From contig JAZSRP010000033.1 of assembly GCA_045538555.1 (NCBI GenBank), positions 1 to 46,452 on the forward strand: a stretch of DNA of 46,452 nucleotides, given 5' to 3'. This document shows positions 31,467-40,427 of the stretch, in pieces; positions within the stretch are counted from its first letter, which is position 1, and the number at the start of each line of letters is the position of its first letter. Both the position numbers and the translations under genes were made by a program. The notes below the pieces were generated by a model, which was not told where the DNA came from, ran no database searches, and was given only the letters and a program-made list of their open reading frames with translations. Source of the stretch: Coliplasma sp045538555. Its GTDB lineage: Bacteria > Bacillota > Clostridia > Oscillospirales > CAG-382.

Positions 31467-32036
31467 ATGGAAGAAAAACCTCTGAGGCCCACGGAAAAGA
31501 AACGCAAATCAAAGAAAAAATCATCCGTAAAATGGATCGTTTCTGCTTTTTTGATGAGCTTTTTTATTACCTCAATCCTGTCAGCCGTCAGCGACAAGAT
31601 AACCGACGTGCTTCATGTTGCTATGGCAGTTGCAGTGCTGGCGGCGGTGATTTTGCTGGGAATCGTTTTTGATATTATCGGGCTGGCAGTGGCCACCGCA
31701 GATCTTGGGCCGTTCAACGCAATGGCGGCAAAAAAGAACCGTGTGGGAAAAAAAGCCGTATGGCTCATCAACAACGCCGACAAGGTATCCTCATTTTGCA
31801 ACGATATTGTCGGTGATATTGCGGGAATTGTCAGCGGCGCAACCGGCGCAGGGATTGCCGCAAAACTCTTTGTTGACTTTGAACACAACCAAGCGTTTCT
31901 GCTCACGTTGTGTATCACCAGTCTTATTGCCGCAATGACGGTAGGGTTTAAGGCAATGGGAAAAGGCCTTGCACTCAAGTACAGTCGAAGCATTGTTCTT
32001 TCCGTAGCAACCCTGTTGTGCGGTTTCAAAAAATAA
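31467..32036 (+). CDS. oapA: OLE-associated protein A (OapA), membrane protein
   Basis: 189 residues. A lysine-rich cytoplasmic lead (residues 11-22, suited to RNA contact) precedes hydrophobic helices at ~22-42, ~48-74, ~143-161 and ~172-187. DxxG pairs occur at D69-G72, D113-G116 and D117-G120; a D-x-x-G pair is functionally critical in Bacillus halodurans OapA as I recall. The central stretch FDIIGLAVATADLGPFNAM and NADKVSSFCNDIVGDIAG fits the DUF21-like family. It anchors OLE RNA at the inner membrane, and placement directly after the RNA and before dxs is diagnostic. ATG 31467 has GAAAGGAG 16 nt upstream, a long spacing, but an in-frame TGA at 31461 excludes any earlier start. Confidence 0.88.
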   Translation: MEEKPLRPTEKKRKSKKKSSVKWIVSAFLMSFFITSILSAVSDKITDVLHVAMAVAVLAAVILLGIVFDIIGLAVATADLGPFNAMAAKKNRVGKKAVWLINNADKVSSFCNDIVGDIAGIVSGATGAGIAAKLFVDFEHNQAFLLTLCITSLIAAMTVGFKAMGKGLALKYSRSIVLSVATLLCGFKK

Positions 32037-32079
32037 AAAACGGACAAAACCGTGCCCTCAAGACAGGGCGGAGCATAAA

Positions 32080-33942
32080 ATGCTGCTTGAAAAAATAAAA
32101 AATCCAACGGATCTGAAAAAACTGGATCAAAAACAGATCCCGCAGCTTGTTGATGAAATAAGACAAAAGCTGCTTGACACCGTGTCAAAAAACGGTGGTC
32201 ATCTGGCGTCAAACCTCTGTGTGGTTGAGCTGACAGTTGCGCTTCACCGTGTTTTTTCTTCTCCGGACGACAAAATAATATTTGACGTAGGTCACCAATG
32301 CTACGTTCACAAAATGCTGACCGGGCGGTACGACCGCTTTGATTCTCTCCGGCAGGAGGGGGGCATTTCGGGCTTTACCAGCCCCTCCGAGAGTGACCAT
32401 GATGCTTTTGGCACAGGACACAGCTCCACCAGCATTTCTGCCGCAGTGGGAATCGCCGCCGCAAACAAGATCAAGGGAAACGATTTTTTTTCCATTGCGG
32501 TGGTAGGAGACGGTGCTTTTACGGGCGGAATGATATACGAGGCACTCAACAACTGCAGCGATAAGGACAACCTCATCATCATTCTCAATGACAACGATAT
32601 GAGCATTTCTGCCAACGTGGGCGGAATGAGCAGATATTTTTCAAAGGTTCGCACCAGCGCCAAATATTTTAGGTTCAAAAACGGAACCAAACGTTTTTTC
32701 GAAAAAATTCCTTTTGTCGGAAACGTTCTGATAAAAGGTTCACGCTCTTTAAAAAACGGTTTTCGGCGAATGGTAATGAGCCAAAACTTTTTTGAACACC
32801 TTGGATTGGGTTATTACGGCCCGCTGGACGGCAACGACGAGCGCCACATCGAGGAGGTGCTGCGCGAGGCCAAGGATGACGGAAAGTGCAGCGTGGTGCA
32901 TATATGCACAAAAAAAGGCAAGGGCTATGCCCCTGCCGAGCTTCATCCCGAGGAGTTTCACGGGGTGAGCGGTTTTGATATCGAAACAGGAAAAATCAAA
33001 AACGGAGCTGCCGAGAGCTACTCTCATCGGTTTGGATCCATACTCTGTGACAGAGCGGAAAAGGACAGCCGCATCTGTGCTATCACCGCATCAATGGAGA
33101 GTGGAACAGGGCTGACAGAGTTTGCAAAGCGATTTCCGGACAGATTTTTTGACGTTGGGATTGCGGAGCAACACGCCACCACATTTGCCTGCGGAATGGC
33201 AAGGCAGGGGTTGGTTCCGGTTTTTGCGGTTTATTCCACCTTTATGCAACGCGCATACGACCAGCTGCTTCATGATGCGGCGATACAAAATTTCCACGTG
33301 GTATTTGCCCTTGACAGAGCAGGGCTTGTGGCAAACGACGGTGTGACTCACCACGGCATTTTTGACGTTTCGTTTGCAACCTCCATTCCCAACGTATCGG
33401 TTTTTGCACCCCACGGATTTTGTGAATTGGAGGAGTGTATGGACAGAGCGCTGAACGCAGAGGGCCCTGTTGCGGTACGGTATCCCAAGGGAAGTGACAC
33501 CGTCTCTGTATCTCCCTCGGGACGCAAAGGCGACTGCGCCGTATACGACCCCGCATCAGACCCAAAAGCCGTTATTGTAACCTACGGTTCTTTGACCGAA
33601 AATGCACTCAAAGCTGCAGATATCCTCAAAAACAACGATACCCCCGTCAGAGTGATTCGATTGATACGCATTGATGATGACGAGATTGCCAACGCGATGA
33701 CCCTCATCGGAAACGCAGATGTTGTTTTGTTTGCGGAGGAGGGTATAAAAAACGGAGGCGCAGGACAGCGGATGGGCAGTTTTTTTGCACAATCCACCGC
33801 TTTTTCACACAAAAAGTATGCCGTTTCCGCCATCGACGGAGTTTTTCCCAAGCATGGCTCAAACAATTATTTGCAAAAAGAGCTGGGGCTGGATCCCCAC
33901 TCGCTGGCAGAGCGTGTTCTTGAGCTTTTTCGGGAGGGCTGA
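32080..33942 (+). CDS. dxs: 1-deoxy-D-xylulose-5-phosphate synthase
   Basis: 620 residues, full length. It joins pyruvate and glyceraldehyde 3-phosphate with thiamine diphosphate, the first step of the MEP isoprenoid pathway. N-terminal motif GGHLASNLCVVELTVALHRVF, the thiamine-binding GDGAFTGGMIYEALNN (GDG...NN), the central DVGIAEQHATTFACGMA with the catalytic Glu, and a C-terminal transketolase domain are all visible. GGCGGAG is seven to nine nt before the ATG. It directly follows oapA and leads the dxs-tlyA-nadK-argR-recN run, where genes are two to 34 nt apart. Confidence 0.98.
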   Translation: MLLEKIKNPTDLKKLDQKQIPQLVDEIRQKLLDTVSKNGGHLASNLCVVELTVALHRVFSSPDDKIIFDVGHQCYVHKMLTGRYDRFDSLRQEGGISGFTSPSESDHDAFGTGHSSTSISAAVGIAAANKIKGNDFFSIAVVGDGAFTGGMIYEALNNCSDKDNLIIILNDNDMSISANVGGMSRYFSKVRTSAKYFRFKNGTKRFFEKIPFVGNVLIKGSRSLKNGFRRMVMSQNFFEHLGLGYYGPLDGNDERHIEEVLREAKDDGKCSVVHICTKKGKGYAPAELHPEEFHGVSGFDIETGKIKNGAAESYSHRFGSILCDRAEKDSRICAITASMESGTGLTEFAKRFPDRFFDVGIAEQHATTFACGMARQGLVPVFAVYSTFMQRAYDQLLHDAAIQNFHVVFALDRAGLVANDGVTHHGIFDVSFATSIPNVSVFAPHGFCELEECMDRALNAEGPVAVRYPKGSDTVSVSPSGRKGDCAVYDPASDPKAVIVTYGSLTENALKAADILKNNDTPVRVIRLIRIDDDEIANAMTLIGNADVVLFAEEGIKNGGAGQRMGSFFAQSTAFSHKKYAVSAIDGVFPKHGSNNYLQKELGLDPHSLAERVLELFREG

Positions 33943-33944
33943 CC

Positions 33945-34691
33945 ATGCGGCTTGATGTTTTTCTTTCTGAACAGGGGCTGACAAAGAGCAGAAGCAAGGC
34001 CGCCGCATACATATCCCAGGGAAAAGTGACCGTTGACGGAAAGGTCATAAAAAAACCTTCGTTTGACGTGACAAGCCAAAACCAAGTCATACTCACGGAC
34101 ACAGAGCCGTTTGTCTCCCGTGCGGGGCTCAAGCTGGATCACGCACTCAACGAATTTTGTGTTGACGTGACGGGACTTACCGCACTTGATATCGGCGCAT
34201 CCACGGGCGGTTTTACGGACTGTCTGCTGAAAAAAGGCGCACACCATGTTTTTTCCCTTGACGTCGGAAAAATGCAGTTGGACGATTCTCTCAGGAACCG
34301 CAAAGAGGTCACCGTAATGGAGGAGTTCAACGCACGGTACGCAAAAAAAGAGGATTTCTCCCGTCCCATCGATATTATCGTTATGGACGTTTCGTTTATT
34401 TCCCAAGGACTTATTTATCCCGCCTGCGGTGATATTTTGCCCCGCGGCGGCAGGATGATCACGCTTATCAAGCCGCAGTTTGAGGCAGGCAGAGAGAATA
34501 TCGGCAAGGGCGGAATCGTCAAGGACAGAGACAAAAAACTGTTTTCTTCCATCCTCACCTCCCTCTCGTCACAGGCGGAGGAGCAAGGATTTATTTTTAA
34601 AAAAACCACTGTTTCCCCCATAAAAGGCGGAGACGGAAACACAGAATATCTGGCACTTTTTGAAAAAACCGAAAGGGCTGATGAGTCTTGA
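33945..34691 (+). CDS. tlyA: TlyA family rRNA (cytidine-2'-O)-methyltransferase
   Basis: 248 residues. An N-terminal S4 domain (MRLDVFLSEQGLTKSRSKAAAYISQGKVTVDG) precedes a FtsJ/RrmJ-type Rossmann methyltransferase: ALDIGASTGGFTDCLL binds S-adenosylmethionine, DIIVMDVSFIS and LIKPQFE hold the K-D-K type catalytic residues. The enzyme 2'-O-methylates cytidines in 16S and 23S rRNA, which affects capreomycin sensitivity, and it has been called a haemolysin in error. It starts two bases after dxs and overlaps the nadK start by four. Confidence 0.96.
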   Translation: MRLDVFLSEQGLTKSRSKAAAYISQGKVTVDGKVIKKPSFDVTSQNQVILTDTEPFVSRAGLKLDHALNEFCVDVTGLTALDIGASTGGFTDCLLKKGAHHVFSLDVGKMQLDDSLRNRKEVTVMEEFNARYAKKEDFSRPIDIIVMDVSFISQGLIYPACGDILPRGGRMITLIKPQFEAGRENIGKGGIVKDRDKKLFSSILTSLSSQAEEQGFIFKKTTVSPIKGGDGNTEYLALFEKTERADES

Positions 34692-35506
34692 AAGGCATAA
34701 AAAACGTTTTGATATACCCAAATCCAAAAATTCCCGTAAACCACGCCGATACACAATCGGTGTGTGACCGTTTTGACAAAAACGGAGTGAGCTGGGAGAT
34801 TTTTGATGACGAATTTTGCAGTGACAGAGCCGCAAAATTTGACGCCATCGTTGCACTTGGGGGCGACGGGACCATGCTTTCCGCTTCAAAGCTGGCATGG
34901 AGCTTTGACCTGCCTCTGTTGGGCATAAATCTGGGCACTCTCGGGTATATGAGCAGTCTTGAGATGAGCGAGCTGGAGCTTTTGGAAAAGCTGTCGGGGG
35001 ACTATTGTCTTGAGACCAGAATGCTTTTGGACATCAGGGTTTTGAGAGACGGCAGAGAGATCTCCCGCCACACCGCGCTCAACGAGGCGGTGGTGGAGCG
35101 CTCACCGGGGTGCGGTATCGTATCCCTTGACCTCAACTGCGACGAAGCGAGAGTGTGCTCATATCGCGCAGACGGTCTCATCGTTGCAACTCCTACCGGC
35201 TCAAGCGCCTACGCTCTCAGCGCCGGCGGCCCTATCATTGATACAAAGCTGGATGCTTTTTGCGCCATTGCGGTATGCCCTCATGCCATGGGAACCAGAC
35301 CACTCATCTTCAGTCCAAATTCAAAACTTTGTATCTGCAACACCACTCACCGTGAAAAATCTCTGCTCCTCACCGCAGACGGCGGAGTTGTGGAGCAGCT
35401 CCGGCAGGGAGACACGGTAGAATTGGCACGGTCGGGTTCCTGTCTCAAGCTGATCCGTGTGAAAAAAGACGCTTTTTACGACGTGCTCAACAAAAAGATG
35501 TCATAA
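34688..35506 (+). CDS. nadK: NAD kinase
   Basis: 272 residues. Phosphorylates NAD to NADP. The GGDGTMLSASK motif binds the phosphate donor, LGINLGTLGYMSSLE and the NEAVVERS and TPTGSSAYALSAGGPI motifs complete the active site. The start is TTG 34688, overlapping the tlyA stop (TTGA), with AAAGGG ten nt upstream. This position, between tlyA and argR, is standard in Firmicutes. Confidence 0.96.
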   Translation: MKGIKNVLIYPNPKIPVNHADTQSVCDRFDKNGVSWEIFDDEFCSDRAAKFDAIVALGGDGTMLSASKLAWSFDLPLLGINLGTLGYMSSLEMSELELLEKLSGDYCLETRMLLDIRVLRDGREISRHTALNEAVVERSPGCGIVSLDLNCDEARVCSYRADGLIVATPTGSSAYALSAGGPIIDTKLDAFCAIAVCPHAMGTRPLIFSPNSKLCICNTTHREKSLLLTADGGVVEQLRQGDTVELARSGSCLKLIRVKKDAFYDVLNKKMS

Positions 35507-35530
35507 CTTTCTTTTTTTCGGAGGACAAAA

Positions 35531-35986
35531 ATGAAATCAATCAGACAAGCAAAACTGCTTGAACTGCTTTCACGTTATAATATCGACACTCAGGAAGAAC
35601 TGCAAAAAAAGCTTTTGGAGGCAGGAGTTACGGTTACTCAGGCAACCATCTCCCGTGATATCCGGGAGCTGGGTATCGTCAAATCCGTCGGAGACGACGG
35701 AGTTTACAAATACCGTGCTCCAAAAACCAATTTTGACACCATTGACACCAACGACAGATACGTCACCATACTCAGGCAGGCATCATATTCTGTGGAATCC
35801 GCCAACAACCTGATCGTACTCAAGGCACACACAGGCATGGGCAGTGCCGTGGGCACCGCTGTGGATTCTATGGATCTCCCGGGTGTTATCGGTACGTTGG
35901 CAGGCGACGACACTCTGCTTATCATCACTCACGACGCGGATTCTGCAGACAACGTCTGCAATCTGTTGCGGAGCATGATGAACTGA
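35531..35986 (+). CDS. argR: Arginine repressor
   Basis: 151 residues. An N-terminal winged helix (KSIRQAKLLELLSRYNIDTQEELQKKLLEAGVTVTQATISRDIRELGIVKS contains the helix-turn-helix), and a C-terminal oligomerisation domain with the arginine-binding AHTGMGSAVGTAVDSMD and GTLAGDDTLLIIT stretches. It forms hexamers that repress arginine synthesis genes, and in some bacteria acts in recombination. GGAGGA precedes the ATG. It lies between nadK and recN as in other Firmicutes. Confidence 0.97.
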   Translation: MKSIRQAKLLELLSRYNIDTQEELQKKLLEAGVTVTQATISRDIRELGIVKSVGDDGVYKYRAPKTNFDTIDTNDRYVTILRQASYSVESANNLIVLKAHTGMGSAVGTAVDSMDLPGVIGTLAGDDTLLIITHDADSADNVCNLLRSMMN

Positions 35987-36020
35987 AATCTCAAAAATAC
36001 TTTTTTGGGCGGTGCACAAA

Positions 36021-37679
36021 ATGCTTTGTTCGCTTTTTATCGAAAATATTGCCCTTATACGCAAACTCTCGCTGGAGCCATCCGAGGGTTTTTGTGCTTT
36101 TACGGGAGAGACCGGTGCAGGAAAAAGCATTATTATTGACGCAATGTCTCTGTTGTGCGGTGCAAGAAGCGACCGCAGTATCATCCGTACGGGCGAGAGC
36201 CACGCCACGGTGGAGGGTGTGTTTTTTGGCGGAGACGCCGCCGACAAAATACTGGAATCTTTTGAGATAGACCCCGAGGAAGACGGTGCCGTAACCATCA
36301 CCAGAAGGATCACCTCAGACGGCAAATCCGTTTCAAAAATCAACGGAAGAGCCGTTCCTCTCTCAAAACTGAAGCAGTTCGCTTCACTGCTGATCTCCAT
36401 TCACGGTCAGCAGGATACCTATGCGTTTTCTGACAAGGAGCGGCAGCTGGCGTTGCTGGACTCATTTTCAAAAAGCAACGGGTTGCTTGACGACTACCGA
36501 AAAGATTTTTTGAGATTTAAAGAAGCGGAACAAAAGCTCAGATCACTGCAAGAGCAGGAATCCGACCGCGAAATGCGTGTGGATATGCTCACCTACCGCA
36601 TCAACGAACTGAAAAATGCCAACGTTTCAAAGGGAGAGCTGGAACAGCTCACGGAAGAACGAAACCTGCTTGCCAACCGCGAGAGGATCATCACACGGGC
36701 AGGCACTGCCTACGAGCTGATCTACGGAGCTGAGGGCTCGGCACTTGAAAAAATAAAGCAAGCCGCAAAAAATGTGGCAGACCTGACAGGAATTGTCTCC
36801 ACGGCCGACGATCTGTCGGTACGGCTTGAAAGTGCATACGCAGAGCTAAAAGATATCTCGGAATCACTTTCCGATCTTCTGGACGCAGACGGCGACAATT
36901 CCTCCGTACGGATTGACGATATAGAATCCCGAATACAGCTTATCAAGCATCTGAGCAAAAAATACGGATGCGATCCGGATGGTTTTGGACAGCTTTTGGC
37001 ACAATGGGAGGAAGAGCTGGATCTCTTGTCCGATGGGCAAAAAGGTCAGGAAAAGCTTCAAAAAGAGCTTGTTTCCGCACAAAAAGAGGCCAAAATCCGA
37101 GCACAGATTCTCTCTGATGCAAGGCAAAAGGGCGCAACGGTTTTGGCAGAACGGGTGGCAGAGGAGCTGAATGAGCTTGACATGCCAAACGTACGGTTTG
37201 AGGTCAGGTTTGACAAAAAAGAGCTTTGTGCCGACGGATGTGACCAGATCGAATTTTTGGTCAGCGCAAACAAGGGAGAGGAGCTGAGACCCATGTCTCT
37301 GTGCGCCTCCGGAGGCGAGCTGTCAAGGATCATGCTGTGCCTCAAATGCGTTTTTGCCGACAGCGAAAGCATCGGAACGCTGATATTTGACGAGATCGAT
37401 GCGGGTGTTTCGGGCAGAACCAGCGAAAAAATCGCTATTCGGCTGAAAAAAGCCGCCCAAAACGGAAAAACTCAGGTTATATGCGTCACACATTCCGCCG
37501 TGCTGGCGGCAAAAGCAGACGCCCACTACAAAATTTCAAAATCCGTCATCGGCGACCGCACCGAAACGGAGATCACACACCTGCGGGGAGAAGAACGGGT
37601 GTCGGAGCTTGCCCGTATCATGGGCGGACTCAACGTTTCCGACACGGTGCTTGCCGCCGCAAGAGAAATGCTGGACTGA
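36021..37679 (+). CDS. recN: DNA repair protein RecN
   Basis: 552 residues, an SMC-like ATPase that acts early in double-strand break repair. The N-terminal Walker A GETGAGKS, the central coiled coil (~150-360) and the C-terminal signature SGGELSRIMLCLKCVFAD with Walker B LIFDEIDAGVSGRT are all intact. ATG 36021 is preferred to GTG 36012, because GGGCGGT lies eight nt upstream of it. It ends the dxs-recN run. Confidence 0.96.
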   Translation: MLCSLFIENIALIRKLSLEPSEGFCAFTGETGAGKSIIIDAMSLLCGARSDRSIIRTGESHATVEGVFFGGDAADKILESFEIDPEEDGAVTITRRITSDGKSVSKINGRAVPLSKLKQFASLLISIHGQQDTYAFSDKERQLALLDSFSKSNGLLDDYRKDFLRFKEAEQKLRSLQEQESDREMRVDMLTYRINELKNANVSKGELEQLTEERNLLANRERIITRAGTAYELIYGAEGSALEKIKQAAKNVADLTGIVSTADDLSVRLESAYAELKDISESLSDLLDADGDNSSVRIDDIESRIQLIKHLSKKYGCDPDGFGQLLAQWEEELDLLSDGQKGQEKLQKELVSAQKEAKIRAQILSDARQKGATVLAERVAEELNELDMPNVRFEVRFDKKELCADGCDQIEFLVSANKGEELRPMSLCASGGELSRIMLCLKCVFADSESIGTLIFDEIDAGVSGRTSEKIAIRLKKAAQNGKTQVICVTHSAVLAAKADAHYKISKSVIGDRTETEITHLRGEERVSELARIMGGLNVSDTVLAAAREMLD

Positions 37680-37686
37680 TTTTTGT

Positions 37687-38217
37687 ATGAAAAAACCTAT
37701 ATTCAAAATACATTTCAAAACACCCCGGGCAAAACGCAGATTTTTTGCATTCATCTGCCTGGTTTTGACTCTGGCAATCACCATTTTTACTTTTTCCAAT
37801 TCCCTAAAGGATTCTGAAAAATCAAAGGAACAAAGCGGAAAAGTGGTTGACGCGGTGGAATCCGTCTGTGATTCCGTGGGCATCAAAACAGAGCGCAAAT
37901 CACTGGAAAAATCCGTGCGTACCGCCGCTCATTTTTTGGAGTACTGCGCCATTGGCTCCACCCTGTCAGCAGGACTTTTACTGCTTTTTTCACAAAGCAA
38001 AAAAAACAGGGTTTTGTCCTTTCTCATTGCTTTTGTATATACCTTTTCTGCCGCAAGCGTGGACGAATTTGTTATTCAAAGCTCTTCAGCGGGAAGAGTG
38101 GCTGACTGGACAGATATTGCCACGGATATGTCGGGCGCAATGTGCGGAATGCTTTTTACCGGAGCCGTGATGCTGATTGCTTTTTTGATAAAAAAGAGAA
38201 AACGGAAAAAAATTTAG
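37687..38217 (+). CDS. VanZ-like membrane protein
   Basis: 176 residues with four hydrophobic segments. The RTAAHFLEYCAIGSTLSAGLLL and SVDEFVIQ...R.ADW.D...D..G patterns fit the VanZ-like family, a set of small membrane proteins of largely unknown role, some of which confer low-level teicoplanin resistance. It begins seven nt after recN with a weak ribosome binding site, so it may be translationally coupled. Resistance should not be inferred from family membership. Confidence 0.85.
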   Translation: MKKPIFKIHFKTPRAKRRFFAFICLVLTLAITIFTFSNSLKDSEKSKEQSGKVVDAVESVCDSVGIKTERKSLEKSVRTAAHFLEYCAIGSTLSAGLLLLFSQSKKNRVLSFLIAFVYTFSAASVDEFVIQSSSAGRVADWTDIATDMSGAMCGMLFTGAVMLIAFLIKKRKRKKI

Positions 38218-38235
38218 ATTTTTTACATTTCCATG

Positions 38236-38263
38236 TTGTTTTTTGTATTCTTCGTGATATAAT
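38236..38263 (+). promoter_or_regulatory. Promoter of large lipoprotein gene
   Basis: TTGTTT (38236-38241), 16-bp spacer, TATAAT (38258-38263) with extended TGA. It is nearly identical to the promoter at 11860-11887. Confidence 0.65.
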
Positions 38264-38325
38264 TAAGGAAAGATATTTTTGGATATTTACTATTCGGAAT
38301 ACCACACAAAAAAGGAGTTTTTATT

Positions 38326-40359
38326 ATGACAAAAAGATTTTTTGCCATCATTCTGTCGCTGTTCCTTTTGTTTACCGGCGTGTTCCTCACTGCCTGCAAC
38401 AAGGACAAAAAGAACGAGAGCGATGACACCACTTCAGAGGCAGCACCTCTGTCCGCAAAGGACAAATTTGTGGCTGCTATCGAATCTCTTGTTTCTGCAG
38501 ACACATCCTCTGTTCCCACTTCCCCTTTCCAGGAGATGCTTGACATTGAGGGCAAAAACGGGCTTTCGATCAGCGGCGGCATCACCATCAATGAGCTTTC
38601 AGTTCAGGGTCAGTCACCCTTTGGCGACAGTCCACTGTCCGTCGAGCTTGATGGGATCATCACAAAAGAAATGGGAGTTGCCATTGACGGTATTCTCTCA
38701 CTGGGCAGTGAAAAACTGAATGCAGAGCTGGTATATGCAGACAGAAAGACAACGCTTTTCTTTGAAGACCTGATGGACGCTCCCGTATTTATCGGTGAGG
38801 ACGACAAAGATGAGGAGGACGGTGCTGCAGCTTCTACTCCCGCAGACGTTATCAAAAAGCTGGAGCCCCTCAAAAAGCTCCCCGACATTTTCAAAAAATA
38901 CTGCGCTATGCTCTCCGAGGGCATGATCGACTCCATGTTTTCCGAGGCACAAAAGGACGTGACCGTCGGTGACAAGGAATACAAAAACGCACAGATTCTC
39001 ACTTTCAATCTTTCAAAGCAGGAGTATTCCTCCGTTGCCAGCGTTCTTGTTGCCGCAATGAAAGAGGATCAGGACGTCATTGACATCCTCACCGCTCTTG
39101 ATGAAGACGGAGATTTTGAGCTCAAGGAGCTTGATGAGATCGTCAACGACACCATCTCCGTAAAAGCCGAGCTGGCAGTTGCGGACGGAACCGTTGTCAG
39201 CGGAACTCTCACCTTTACCGACGAGCCCGACGAGGGTGACGAGGATGACAAGGCAGAGGTGAATACCATCACCTACACTGCCGAAAAAGGCGATTCTGAT
39301 ACAAAGCACAGCATCAAAATCGCTGAAGAAGATGCGGTCTTGATGGAAACCAACTACACCGTCAAGAATGACGGTTCCTCCATGGACAGTACAGCCATTA
39401 TTTACGAAGACGGAAAAAAGATTTCCGAGAGCACCTGCACCGTCACAAAGGAAGGCAATGTATTAAATTACAGCTTGGTAACCGCTTCTTTTGAGGATGA
39501 CAAAAAGGCAGGCGGTTTTGCCGTTGAGTATTCCGAGAGCGTCGAAGACAACTCCGTCTCTGTTAACATCACAAAGATCACCGTCAACACAAACGGTGTT
39601 GACGTTTCCATCCCCGTTGACCTCTCTGTTGCTGTTTCCATGAACAAAGACAGCATCAACCTCAACGCAAACCTTGAGCTTGCCATGAAGGACGCAGTCA
39701 CTGCATATATTGAGATGGCTCTTGAGATCAAGGGCACAGACGAAACTGTGGCTATCCCCGACAACGCAATTGACGAATCAGAGTTTGACTCTACCGAGTT
39801 TTCTCAAAAATTTGCCGCAAAATACCCCACCATCATGGCACTTTTGGGTAGCGGCACCGATGATCCCCAGGATCCCTCCGATCCCGGCGATGATGAGGTT
39901 GAATGGGTTGATTTTTGCAACAGTGACGAGACCATGTGGTACACCTTTTATTCCGACGGATGGGGATACCTTGAGTTTGAGTACGATATTATTTCAAACA
40001 AAAACGGAAGAGCAGTGCTGAATACCGCAAGCGGCAAAACCTTTGAAGTAAATTATTCCAATGTGACCGAGGATTCTTTTGAGTTTAACAACATGGAATA
40101 CGCATATGAATATCAGCTCTACGGCGACAACACAAAGGATTATACCGCTTACAACGTCATCGACGGCGACCTGTGGGACAGTTTTTGGATGTATGAGGAC
40201 TACGGAGTGATCACTGTATCCTTCCTGTATAAATTTGATTTTGAAAACGAAAAAATCTATTTGGAAACCTGCCACGGCGATCTGGTATTTGATTGCAAAT
40301 ACGTGGACTCCACAAAGCTCCGCATCAACGGAACCCAATACCTCTACTACGAGGGTTGA
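38326..40359 (+). CDS. Large lipoprotein of unknown function
   Basis: 677 residues: a lipoprotein signal with lipobox LTAC, an N-terminal alpha/beta domain (~40-300), then a long beta-rich region (~300-500; repeated VSGTLTFTDEP, SVSVNITKITV strands). An Asp/Pro linker (GTDDPQDPSDPGDDE, ~516-530) leads to a ~145-residue C-terminal domain rich in aromatic residues (MWYTFYSDGWGYLEFEYD), possibly a ligand-binding module. The layout is that of an exported, surface-exposed protein. I know no family. AAAGGAG precedes the ATG by nine nt. Acidic composition throughout. A terminator follows. Confidence 0.85.
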   Translation: MTKRFFAIILSLFLLFTGVFLTACNKDKKNESDDTTSEAAPLSAKDKFVAAIESLVSADTSSVPTSPFQEMLDIEGKNGLSISGGITINELSVQGQSPFGDSPLSVELDGIITKEMGVAIDGILSLGSEKLNAELVYADRKTTLFFEDLMDAPVFIGEDDKDEEDGAAASTPADVIKKLEPLKKLPDIFKKYCAMLSEGMIDSMFSEAQKDVTVGDKEYKNAQILTFNLSKQEYSSVASVLVAAMKEDQDVIDILTALDEDGDFELKELDEIVNDTISVKAELAVADGTVVSGTLTFTDEPDEGDEDDKAEVNTITYTAEKGDSDTKHSIKIAEEDAVLMETNYTVKNDGSSMDSTAIIYEDGKKISESTCTVTKEGNVLNYSLVTASFEDDKKAGGFAVEYSESVEDNSVSVNITKITVNTNGVDVSIPVDLSVAVSMNKDSINLNANLELAMKDAVTAYIEMALEIKGTDETVAIPDNAIDESEFDSTEFSQKFAAKYPTIMALLGSGTDDPQDPSDPGDDEVEWVDFCNSDETMWYTFYSDGWGYLEFEYDIISNKNGRAVLNTASGKTFEVNYSNVTEDSFEFNNMEYAYEYQLYGDNTKDYTAYNVIDGDLWDSFWMYEDYGVITVSFLYKFDFENEKIYLETCHGDLVFDCKYVDSTKLRINGTQYLYYEG

Positions 40360-40372
40360 GCAACAAAAAAAC

Positions 40373-40404
40373 AAAAAGCAGACCGGCTCATACCGGTCTG
40401 CTTT
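40373..40404 (+). terminator. Intrinsic terminator
   Basis: GCAGACCGG (40378-40386) pairs with CCGGTCTGC (40393-40401), followed by only three T residues; the A run upstream extends the stem. Confidence 0.75.
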
Positions 40405-40427
40405 CAAATATGTATATCGGTAATATT

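Noticed and set aside
31613..32212. Minus-strand frame opposite oapA and the dxs start
   Set aside because: It is the antisense shadow of two well-supported genes and has no promoter or ribosome binding site.
33945..34691. Haemolysin annotation of tlyA
   Set aside because: S4 plus FtsJ-type methyltransferase motifs show an rRNA methyltransferase; the toxin label is historical.
37687..38217. Glycopeptide resistance gene (VanZ)
   Set aside because: Only the broad VanZ-like family is supported; no vanHAX or other van genes are near.
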